Assembly: GCA_037039685.1 (NCBI GenBank)
Contig: JAWNGF010000004.1
Location: 3,906,001-3,970,000 of the forward strand
DNA: 64,000 nt
Source: Ceratobasidium sp. AG-K
Taxonomy: Eukaryota > Basidiomycota > Agaricomycetes > Cantharellales > Ceratobasidiaceae
Reading direction: 5' to 3'
In this document: positions 35,473 through 45,729 of the stretch, piece by piece
Layout of the letters: every line of letters begins with the position of its first letter
Position numbering within the stretch: the first letter of the stretch is position 1
Made by a program: the position numbers and the translations under genes
The notes under the pieces: generated by a model
Seen by the model: the letters and a program-made list of their open reading frames with translations, nothing else
Told to the model about the DNA's origin: nothing
Databases searched by the model: none

Positions 35473-38400
35473 TTACTTCTCCACGTTTCCAGGCAACTCC
35501 AGTTCACCGTTTTCGAGTTCTTCAGTTGGCAGCTGGTTATCCCCGGCGTTGGTCTGACTGGCTACACGTCGCTTGCAGTCCTCTTTGAGCCCTTGAAGAA
35601 TGGTGAGCCAGGTTTTTTCTTCGTCTGATAATTGAGCAGGGCGGGGCTTTGCGTCGGAGTAGAATTTGTAGAACATTATCATTTCATCTATGAGACCATT
35701 GGTGAGCATGCTTTCTGGGTCATCACTGCAGATTTGTTCAATTTTCGACCTCCATAAATCTGCCAATCCCAGACCATGCTCGTTTCGGGGAATTTCATCG
35801 TCCCCTAAGCTGACTGTGGACTTGAACACAATCGAGAGTTGGTTGAGAAGGTCTTGTTTGTTCCCTTTGATTAACAGTGTGCAAGTGGCCGCGATCCACT
35901 GGAAGTAGATGCCGTCAAGTATATCTTGCCTGCTAGCATATTCCAGATCCATGAACTGAAGAAGTCGGGCTAAGAATTGACTTTCGAGGATCTGTTTTTG
36001 GAAAGCGGATAGCACATAAGAGATGTACCCGAAGCGATACGAATCCCCTGGTGGTAGCGCATATCGTAGCGCTTTTAAGCACAGTCTCTTTGTTTCTGGG
36101 GGCGTACTTTCGGTAAAACGCTTCATCAGCCCAGGTACGAGATGCGTCCCCAAAATTAGGCATAGTTCCTTGCACAAGAACATGTCAAGATACGAATTTT
36201 CTCGGGTGCCGATATTGGAAGTACGACCATACTCCGAGATAGTCGAGTCGAGCCACTCCAAAGTCAATGAAGCCCAGTGAGCTCCAGAGTGGAGAACGGC
36301 CCCGGGATTCAATTTGAGAAAGGACGCAGGCATGGAGGCGTATGTGTCGTGCCTGAAAAAACCAAGCGTGCTCAACGCTCGGTTAATCGAATTTCTCTCC
36401 TTTGTATCGGGTATTATATCATATTCGTCTCGTGGCTTTCCGAGCAATCCAACGAGTCCGAAAAGTAACAAGGACTCGGTAGTTGCGTTCTCTGGAGTTT
36501 CCATAATAAGACCACGATAAAGAACCTCCGCCTGCGCTAGATTATCGTCTGGTAATGTATGGGCACCGTGCGCTTCCAAGGAACCCCTCTTGCTAACAAC
36601 GAGAAATATAGCAAGAGCTGTTCCAATGGCATATCGAAGTTTGAGCGCAAATTGATGTTCTTGGGGGGCCTGGCCCCATCTAGAATCTCCAGCTGGTTTT
36701 GAGGTATTTAGCAGGTCTACAAGGAGAAAAGGTGACTGGGCAGGATTGTATAGGTAGGTTTTCGTGATGCCGTTGACCAGCGCCAACATTGCGCTTGATG
36801 ACAACTTGACGCTACCAGTGACGACCCCTTTCAGGAACTCCCATTGTTTGCAATATTGGTTTCGGCGGCGGTTAAGCGAGTCCCACGACTCATCGTAAAG
36901 ACCAAGGGGGAAATTGTTAAGCTCGAAGGCAGCAATATCGTGGCAAGGAGACAATAATTCCATGCTACGGTTCAGGATGCTGGATATCGCAACTCAGCCA
37001 GACTCTTGACATTTATAAACCAACGATTAGAAATACTCGCCAGAATGGACGAACGACGCAATTGAACCCGTCCGCCATATCAAGGTTTAGCATACCATCT
37101 GGGCCATCCGACCAGCTAGAGACATAGAATACCCCCCTGTCAACCAAGCCATACGTATTACTTGCGATCAATTCTTGGGGTATGCATGTGGTCAAGAATG
37201 TAAGGGTGCGGGAATATAAACACGCGTTCTCGAGTAGGCGGTCATGCTCGAAACCACGGCTAGTACTTTGAAGTGTTTCCAAGCAAAATGCTAGTCTCTC
37301 GCGAACTAGTTCAATTATCCCACACTCCCAAAGTGGTTCACGAGGCAGTAGCCGTAGTTCTGCGCCTGAAACAGCCTGTGAAACAGCGTCGACGGCGCTT
37401 GGGTCTTCACAGTAGGATATCATCCAAGCAAGCATCGAGCTCGTGATAGTGTCCATCGGTGTCTCCGATTCCAGGAGTTGTGACCTATCAGTCAGAAACC
37501 TGTCTTGGATCTGCTTGACCCAGTCATCCGCTTTAGTTGAGTGGTCCCATCGACAAGTCGAAAAGGGATCACATCTAGCTGAGGCACCGGCATCGTGTCC
37601 TCCATTTTCAATGTCAGAAGTCTTTGGTTTGAGGTGAGCCATCTGCGCAAGGAGTCGCCAGTTTATGTATCTAATTCGTTGCCAAGTCCACTGCATCAGC
37701 GCCCCAACATTCATAACGACCTTTCGCACGCCAGGGTTCCGGAGAGCGAATATCAAACACTCGCAAGTGAGTTTTGCAAGCGTAGTCGTATACGGGCAGA
37801 AACGAGAGAATAGCGGCATCAAGACACTGATTATATAGAATAGTGCGGCCATGGCCGATGTGACGACCACGGGCAGAGCAACTTGAACGTTGATATTCCA
37901 AAGGTAGAGAGAGAGTCCAATTGCAAAGAGCACTGGAGCAACCCACAAATCAATACGACAACGACTAATCCCGCCGACACTATGGAACTGCTGACCAACT
38001 TACAAAGAGCAGCGTGCATCAGCAACGGTAGCATATATAGTATCTCCTTCATTTTCCATCGTTCAATTCCATCCCACCGCTGCTGACGTATACGCCCCTG
38101 TTTGAGCATCGATCCAATGCGTCCGGTTATGAACCCGTCACACCACTCCTTAGCGAGTATCGCAATGAGAGATACGGCGACACTGAGACTAAGCGACATG
38201 AACCAAAGGGCGTTGACCACGACCGCCGACGTTTCGGGCGTGAATTTAGAGCCATCCGAATCCATAGTGATCGAGCCACTGATCGTCGAGCTATTCGCCA
38301 TTGCAAGTAGTGTGTTTGATATCATAGATAATGTCTGTGCTGAGGTCACAGCGGGGTCTGGCCTGAGGTCCTTGGAACTTTCGAGTACAAACCTATTGCA

Positions 38401-38912
38401 CGAGTAAGCTTGGATATGCTGGACGTATTAGACGGAGTGATTGACACCTACGCGGTGGAAATTGCGGAAAACAGAGCAGCCTATCTCAAGGTTTAGCTAA
38501 ACAACTAAACAAGAGGTAGAATAGAACTCACGAAGACTGCCAAGGTCAAAAACGCCAGGTAAGAACAGAGGGCGCATTGAGAAGCAGTCAATCTTACGGA
38601 GAATTATGTCCAGCGTTCTAAAGGCGCAGAAATGGTGGCGTAAATCAGATTTGATGCCAACATATTCCAAAGACGTACTTGTTCCACCCATCCACCATTT
38701 CCTTATCCATCTTATCCGTCTGTTCCACATACATCCTCCATATTCGAGCGTTTGGTGCCATTTCCTCGCCGTAGGGGTCATAGTCGACTCCGAGCGTGCC
38801 AGGGCGCTAGATACTATTTTAGTACACCCAAATAGCATAGTCGAGAAACAAATGGTGGAACCTTATATCCCGGGCTATCCCCTTGTTTCTCTGAGGTCTC
38901 TGGCAGTACCAT
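35473..38912 (-). CDS. DUF6535-domain transmembrane protein
   Basis: Eight exons add up in frame to 1006 residues: 38912-38862, 38806-38679, 38617-38598, 38536-38532, 38480-38452, 38392-38004, 37932-37041 and 36979-35473. The N-terminal part matches the DUF6535 pattern of Agaricomycetes: YGEEMAPNARIWRMYVEQ, GWNKTLDIILLFAALFSAIS, SSKDLRPDP, VNALWFMSLSLSVAVSLIAI, AKEWCD and MLPLLMHAAL. This gives about four membrane segments in the first 300 residues, then a large helical, probably cytosolic part. The function of the family is unknown. Exon 4 is only 5 nt (TCTTC) and is needed to make the conserved LLFAALFS. The last intron works in frame only with a GC donor (GCGAGT at 37040). The first donor (GTTCCA) is weak, so the very N-terminus is less sure. 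Confidence 0.8.
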
Positions 38913-39133
38913 GTTACACCTCGAGCTAAAAACCGGGTTTGAGGATGGTGGTCGAGTGCAAAGCTGAATTAGCGCTGCCGCCTGGTTTAGACTCACATAA
39001 GCAAGCTCAAGCCGAGTAGTGCCTGTCCCGCTCGTGCTCCCTCCCAACTCCAAGCGCGGAGCCGGATGTCCGGTTGCACCGACAATAGTGTATTTTGGTT
39101 CATCCAAGTCGCTAAATTTAAACAAAAAGGATA

Positions 39134-39791
39134 CACTGGGCGCCAAATTGATTGCACCACGTGACTGAAAGTCGAGTTTCGCGCTCTGGCCCTCGAAGAA
39201 TGTGTCTGTAAGGCTTCAGGATATTACAGTGTGCATACATAGTCGCAATAAATGTCCGAGTACATTACCTAAGCGGATTGCCTATCCCAAGATCCTAGAG
39301 TGCCAAAACTGCAGGAAGGTGATGGTGCAATACTTTTGGTCACGCATATAGGAGGGAGTGAATTAGTGCATATTGAGCCGAATCGCGGACGCAAAAACCG
39401 AGTAAAAATGTAATCATGTTTAGCATGGACTAGAGTTCATTTTGGCCAATTTCTGTAGGATTTAGTGCTGTTTTGGTGGAGATTTGGATAAGTCAGTCCT
39501 TGGAATCTGCAGGCTCACAGCACCCCAATCTTAAGAGATCACATAGCATGACAATAATAGAGAATGTGCAAAGCAGTCTAAAGTACACGAATGTATTATT
39601 GGAGTCACGACTCGGTCATTCTGGAAGTAGCAAAGTGGCAACGATTGCAAAATATCGGCATAGCGCTAACTTTCTGTTGCTTGTAATGTACTTTCCCGTA
39701 GCAATCACAACCTTTCAAGTTTGTGATATAATAGAGCATATGTCATGCTACCCATATGCCAAGTTTCAGGTCATCTGGAATTCGAGTGGGG
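39134..39791 (+). repeat. Left arm of the palindromic element
   Basis: Pairs with 39892-40549. The first 130 nt are an exact inverse of the last 130 nt. The arm also contains, in the opposite sense, AATACTTTTGG next to a GGTGCA motif (about 39330-39345), a second Tc1-end-like word. Confidence 0.88.
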
Positions 39792-39891
39792 AAACAAGAT
39801 ATCGAATACACCCATAACCTCAGGTTAATGTCCATGTGACTAATGGGTGAGTGCTTCAGGCCTAAAGATGATCATGATTGTTGGACCATTC

Positions 39892-40549
39892 CTCCACTTG
39901 AATTCCAGATGACCTGAAACTTGGCATATGGGTAGCATGACATATGCTCTATTATATCACAAACTTGAAAGGTTGTGATTGCTACGGGAAAGTACATTAC
40001 AAGCAACAGAAAGTTAGCGCTATGCCGATATTTTGCAATCGTTGCCACTTTGCTACTTCCAGAATGACCGAGTCGTGACTCCAATAATACATTCGTGTAC
40101 TTTAGACTGCTTTGCACATTCTCTATTATTGTCATGCTATGTGATCTCTTAAGATTGGGGTGCTGTGAGCCTGCAGATTCCAAGGACTGACTTATCCAAA
40201 TCTCCACCAAAACAGCACTAAATCCTACAGAAATTGGCCAAAATGAACTCTAGTCCATGCTAAACATGATTACATTTTTACTCGGTTTTTGCGTCCGCGA
40301 TTCGGCTCAATATGCACTAATTCACTCCCTCCTATATGCGTGACCAAAAGTATTGCACCATCACCTTCCTGCAGTTTTGGCACTCTAGGATCTTGGGATA
40401 GGCAATCCGCTTAGGTAATGTACTCGGACATTTATTGCGACTATGTATGCACACTGTAATATCCTGAAGCCTTACAGACACATTCTTCGAGGGCCAGAGC
40501 GCGAAACTCGACTTTCAGTCACGTGGTGCAATCAATTTGGCGCCCAGTG
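39892..40549 (-). repeat. Right arm of the palindromic element
   Basis: Inverse of 39134-39791. The match decays only at the inner edge, near 39890. Confidence 0.88.
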
Positions 40550-40551
40550 TA

Positions 40552-43051
40552 TATTAAAACCCGACAAATCGCAGATTCACGGCGCTAAACCCATTCTGGC
40601 TGTGCAAATAACGTACTACGTACACAACCCCAATTTCAGCTCGGAAATTACGACCCATCAAACCTCGAATCCGAAACTTACGAGAGATTTCAGCACTAGA
40701 CCTGCAACAGCTGGCGATGATTCGACAACTCTGCCATACGCATACAACCATATACATCAAGCGAAATGGTCCACGTTTTGGTCCATCATACATGCGGCAA
40801 CATGCCCATCTTCAGTGCTCTCAATAAGCGTTTCAGCGCATATGGACTTCCTGTGGGATCCTTGGCCAATCAATTGCAGTGCTGCGGCTTGCCGAGCGCT
40901 TATGTGCGTAAAAATGATTAGTCCGGCCGGGCTAACCACATTCTTCTTCGCCACAATAACATCCCGAGGTATAAATCCTCCATGGATGGAGCGGGGCAGG
41001 GCAAGCTCACCAGCTACTCACTTGAACATCCAAGCACTGCTGAATACTTATAACGACACGTAAATTCCTCCCTCGCTGTTGCATCTCTGAAACTCCCACC
41101 CACAAACAATGTCTTACTCTGAATACCTAAGCACCCCCTCCTCGATGTGCCGCTGGGAGAGGAATCATGAGTCGGCTGCAGCGGATTGGATCGACTGCAA
41201 CGACCCCAGGTGCTCCACCTCGGAAATGTCCCAGTCCTAATCCCATCAACGTAAGCCACTAATGCACAATAGCACTCTAATATACTGACAGCACCTTTTG
41301 TCTGTAGACACATGATCCGATGACGATGTCACCGGCACTTTATGCCCGAGTTTCGCCGTAGTTTCGTTCTCGTTTTTCGTTTGATTTTCGACCGAGCTTG
41401 TAACTTCTGTATTGGTAACGCTATTGTTCCTGTCATGGTTAGTGTGCTTTGTTGTAACGGGGTTGTATTGTATATTCTTGGCTTCAATTATATAACTTAA
41501 ACTTTGCCTGATGTGTTTCGTGGAATAAACTCAAGTGCACTCGGATGCCAAGGCTGGGCAGAGACGCCACGCGCCACGTTTGACACATGTGTTAAACCCG
41601 TCAAACGCCCAGCGCCCTCGTCGAGCCGGCGGCTCCCCACGGACTGCACCCTTGTGATATGTACACTTGCATTCTGATGAACTTCCTGAGCCAGAGATGA
41701 GCTCGTTCAGAATGTACTTGCCATCAAGGCGAGTTTCGCGCTTCCTAATATCTGACAAGACTAGTGTGACTTCGTTTAATTTGGGAAATGATAAATGTTT
41801 CAGACATTCGAACGCAATCAGAATGATTCATTATGACATTTGTATTCTCACAAGTACTTCCTGGCGGCCGGTGTTTTCGAGCGTGAAAACTTCAGACCCG
41901 ATGTTCCAGTCACCCGGTCTACATGTGCATTCCGGGACGAATGGCGATCGTTCGCCAAGCAGGCGAGTCGTGTCATCTCAAAAAGCCAAGGCCGGGACGA
42001 CCTCATGATCGCCAGAAGCCAAATCAGGAATGAAGCACATCATCTGAAGGCTGATGCTAGCTAGGGTAGCTAAATAACCTGTGCATAAGCCAATCAATAG
42101 CCTAGCTAGACCCGGCTGACCTTGGAATACAACGATCTCTAGGGTTGGAGAGGAATCTGATGCTCGTACGAGTGTGCTGGTGACCGGTCCACCATGACTG
42201 TTTGCTGCCCGACTCTGCGACTGCTCACATGGCTGCCACGTTTGCTCGCGTGCTCGAGTGGAAGAAGAAATATATAGATAATGAAATGCGGGGAAGCAAA
42301 TACGAGAATTCACCGCTAATAATATCATGTTGACGACAACTGGTCAGCCTAGCAAAGAGTCAGACACGCCCAGCTATGGTTGAACGATTAACAGATTGTG
42401 GCTAGATTGACGACAGCCGGCTGGAGGTGCTGCGCTGTTCTAAAATAGCGACGATAGCGACAAGATGCCGACGGTGGGCGGTCTCTAGACCGCGTCTTGG
42501 CGCTGAGCAACCGGCGAGGAAGAAAGTTTGCGCTGTAATTGCTAAAAAAGAACAACTGCAGTGTGTAATTGGTATTTGAACCAAAGTGCGGGAAATGTTC
42601 GAGATGGGGGCTGGGCGTAGACTTAGTCAGCAGCGCTTTATGGGTGTTGTTGACTGCATTCAGCTTTGGACAAAACCACGACGCCCATACGTACACGAAC
42701 TAATATTAATACACGACATCCTCGAGCGCGCCCCTCACAATTACCCGTACATCTCCTTGATCGCGAAAGGGGTTATCCCGCAGTGACTTCCGGGTCCGCA
42801 TAGCAACGTATAGCAACGGCCCCTGCAACTGGTACCGGCCTTGTGTTCCATCCTGAGCAGAATTGCTAAAAAGTCGGGCGGACAGAGACCTCGCTACGCT
42901 CTCTTTCGGCACTCTTTTCTGCGTACTTACAGTGGCCTTGAACACTCGCTGAGCCTGTGTTGCCTCTGTCTGCTACCTTATCCTAGTCTTTCTCTACACA
43001 CTCCTTCGCTCGCGCCGGCCGCAATCTACATTCTCTTCAGCTTCGTCCAAC
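40552..43051. other. 2.5-kb stretch without a recognised gene
   Basis: Open frames on both strands are short or overlapping and lack motifs. A short inverted repeat (CGTTTGAC...GTCAAACG, about 41577-41608) surrounds an ACATGTGT core. The last 300 nt are the pyrimidine-rich 5' flank of the next gene. Confidence 0.4.
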
Positions 43052-44592
43052 ATGTACTCCCAGACCCTCGTTGTACCCACCTTGCGTGTGTCGTCTCCCC
43101 TTTCGCCCAGGTCGGTGCCATCGATTTGCATCTCGCCCGCGGCAGATGTTCCCACCTACAGCAGCCCGGCGCTCGAACCCAGCTCTCCCGAAGATGCGCT
43201 GAGCCCCCGTTCGACATATCTCCTTCCCCCGCCGGTCCGCTCGCCTGTGGGTCGTACCCTCTCGCCCGTCAAGGCTGCCGACAAGAGGGGCCTCGACCAG
43301 AACACATTCCAGGACTTGCTCGCCGCCAACCGAGAGCGTGCGGCCAAGCGTTCAGTCAATGTTGCTGACCGTCTTCGCCGCGAGGTAGTCGTCAAGGCCC
43401 ACCACACCAAACAAGGTACGCATTGTCCGTTTTGCGTATGTGCTCAAATTGACGTCGAATAGTCGAACGCCGTGCCTTGTTCCTGTCCCGCATCACCGCT
43501 CCTCCATCGCCCACGTCGGCCGAGACAGCTGTTACTCCTCCCGAGACCCCAGCGATCTTCCACTTTTCGCTCCCCAGCCCCGGATTGGCGTCTCCCCTCG
43601 AGTTGTTCGAGACTGTGACCTCGCGCGAAAGATGGATTGAGCAAGTCGACTACAAGAAGCCCCAGCGCACTCCTGCTCGCGAGAACTTCCCCGGCCGTCT
43701 GCCCTCGTTGGACCAAATCACCGCCCGCCTTCGTTCCACTCGCAACGCTGCGCCCGCCGCGCCCGTTCCATCTATCGTGGTCGAAGCCCCTGCGCCGGCG
43801 CCTGTTTCCGTTCAGCCCCTCAACATTGTCAAGGGCAACAGAATAGATGAGGTCAAACCCCGCTCGCGCCTTCCGGCCAGCATCATCGCCTCGACTCGTG
43901 CCCGCGCCGCTTCGCCGCCCACGCCATTCCCAACGCAAACGGCATTCGCGCCCGTCACGCCAACGACCCCAGACACTCCATCGAAGCTCATCCTTTCATC
44001 CTCGCCACCCAAGTCCATCAAGCCCGTGCTCGTCCCCCAATCGATCCCAGCGCTCCGCATCAACAAGACCATGGCCGAACTCGCCCCGGTGCCCGTCATG
44101 TCCTGGCGGGAACGTCAGCCCGCGAGCACCAAGCCGCACATGGCCGAGTCGTGGCGGCAGGAAGTGCCGATCAAAAAGGAGCTCGTTCGCGACGCGGTCG
44201 TCACGCCCATCACGCCTCGGTCTGTTGTGCAGCTTCCGATCGGGGTTAAGCCCGCTCCGCCTGTTCCGCGCGAGACTAGGCCCAAGGTGATGACTCGCCG
44301 TCCCGAGCCGCTTGTTACTGTCACTGCGCCCGCCACTACGCACACGCGGACCCGGTCGACCGAGGGTGTATTGAAGATGGAAGCTACGGGCGTCGTGGAT
44401 GGAGTCGCGGTCAGCCGCCGAAGCACGCTCTTGCGCACGCAAAAGGAAGTTGCGAGCGCGTTGAAGCTTACCGAGAGCGAACGCCGTGCCGTCCAAGGCC
44501 GGAACATGGTTGACAAACTCAGGCGACGGATCAGCGCCCCCGCCGAGTTGCAGGGCGCACTAAAGAAGGGTGTCCCCGTCGGCGGATTCTAA
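43052..44592 (+). CDS. Pro/Ser/Ala-rich protein of unknown function
   Basis: Two exons (43052-43415, 43463-44592) add up in frame to 497 residues, with a 47-nt GTACGC...AATAG intron. The protein is Pro, Ser, Thr, Ala and Arg-rich throughout and probably disordered. Islands look conserved-like: QNTFQDLLAANRERAAKRSV followed by a basic segment near residues 88-120, VERRALFLSRITAPP after the intron, SWRERQPA, and a C-terminal helix-rich end (LKLTESERRAVQGRN, MVDKLRRRISAP). There is no membrane segment or signal peptide. I do not recognise a named family. Strong GC-rich codon bias and a clean splice make it a real gene. Confidence 0.72.
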
Positions 44593-45024
44593 TCACACAA
44601 CACAAGGTTTCCTCTGGGTCATATCATAATCACAGGGCGGATCGTTTCTGAAGTATATTGTGGATTGCATGGACAATGGACCTTTCCTCACCTTCGTTTT
44701 CTTGCACATAGTCCTAGTCGGTTCGTTTCTGTGGGACGAGCTGTTTCTCTATCAACCGAGTTGTTGTTGTTGGCTGGCCTGTTATATTACCTCTGTGAGG
44801 CATGATGTGGTTTAGTTGATGATGAATGAGGAGAGGAGAGCGAGGCACTGGGTTGTCCCGCTTTTTCTAGTTTGTAACTGAATTGCCTCGAGGTGTTTGT
44901 GATTGGCTGGCGCTTAGTAAAGAGCTGTTTGCGCGGACTGGAAGCGTTTGCCCGTAATGGCACTATAGAGGCTCAAGATTATATGTCTATATGGCAACCT
45001 AAATGCTACTAATACAGTATCGAC
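44593..45024. other. 3' flank, no gene
   Basis: Spacer downstream of the Pro/Ser-rich gene. Nothing recognised. Confidence 0.4.
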
Positions 45025-45133
45025 TCAAACTCGGGAGCTGGTTCGCTGCCTGGGAAATAATACAGTCTTGGGTGGTCGGCCTCGTTTCCGCGTTGCGGGA
45101 AGAACGGGCTTGGGAATCGTAAGCAGCTTTGGG
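45025..45133 (-). other. Terminal-exon-like segment with an AT-hook motif
   Basis: After an acceptor-like CTACTAG, a frame reads PKLLTIPKPVLPATRKRGRP and then PKTV, ending in a TGA at 45025-45027. RKRGRPPK is a strong AT-hook core that binds AT-rich minor grooves. A possible upstream piece (VHDDTDQGTI, about 45185-45216) joins in phase through GTGAGT. No larger protein could be built, so this may be a gene relic or part of a short unrecognised gene. Confidence 0.3.
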
Positions 45134-45729
45134 CTAGTAGGGTGTTAGTTGACGAGCAGGGTGGTTCTGCTTTATACTCACTTGATAGTCCCTTGGTCGG
45201 TGTCATCATGTACTGCAGAAGCCACGCAGTAGGGTGATGTGCAGTCTATTTTGACTTCTACTAGGGTATAATTACGCCTAAAGAATGAGTATCCAGTACA
45301 CATCGCGTCGAAGTATTCGCGGTCTAGTGTCACGGTAACCGAGATATCTCAAGTAAGAGCTGCTACTGGCGACTCATCGGTACCCCTTCTCTGCGTTAAA
45401 TAACCGAGCGAGGCGGTTTGGGCGGCTGCTCTCCGCCTTCTGTACCAAAAGCCACACTGACTTTCCCATAATGCTCATTATCAGAGAGGCATTGAAAGGG
45501 CCTCGGGAGGTCCAATCCAGGGCTTGTGATCGATGTATGCGTTAATGGTCGTGCTCTGAGGCCAAAGGTGGCTTGTTTGGCCACAATGGCCAAACAAGTG
45601 ACCAGTTTGGCAAGACTCCTGCCTCAATTGGGATACACAGCCATGACCTCCAGACTTCTATTTATTGGATATCGAGACGTTCTCCCATAAGCACATTTGA
45701 ACACACTCTACGGTCTAACTATCTTCTAT
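45134..45729. other. Intergenic with a 27-nt hairpin
   Basis: A perfect inverted repeat, CTTGTTTGGCCA / TGGCCAAACAAG with a 3-nt loop, lies at 45572-45598. No gene recognised. Confidence 0.5.

Larger units (their letters stand above)
39134..40549. mobile_element. 1.4-kb palindromic MITE/foldback element with TA target duplication
   Basis: The element starts CACTGGGCGCC and ends GGCGCCCAGTG, with TA at 39132-39133 and 40550-40551. The whole element is one inverted repeat: arms of about 658 nt (39134-39791 and 39892-40549) around a loop of about 100 nt. Wherever I compared them the arms were identical or nearly so, including a frame of 106 identical residues read inward from each side. That frame has no family features and probably does not encode a protein. 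The TA target and tips carrying ATTGCACCACGTGAC link it to Tc1/mariner elements. Transcription across it would give a very long hairpin RNA. Confidence 0.88.

Noticed and set aside
39473..40210. Two identical 106-residue open frames facing each other
   Set aside because: They are the same DNA read inward from each arm of the palindromic element. No family motif is present, so they are not called genes.
39134..40549. LTR retrotransposon or Helitron
   Set aside because: The repeats are inverted, not direct. A TA target duplication is present, and no TG...CA LTR ends or Helitron TC...CTRR features were found.
43026..44516. Antisense frames of 60-166 residues over the Pro/Ser-rich gene
   Set aside because: No motifs; GC-rich third positions explain them.
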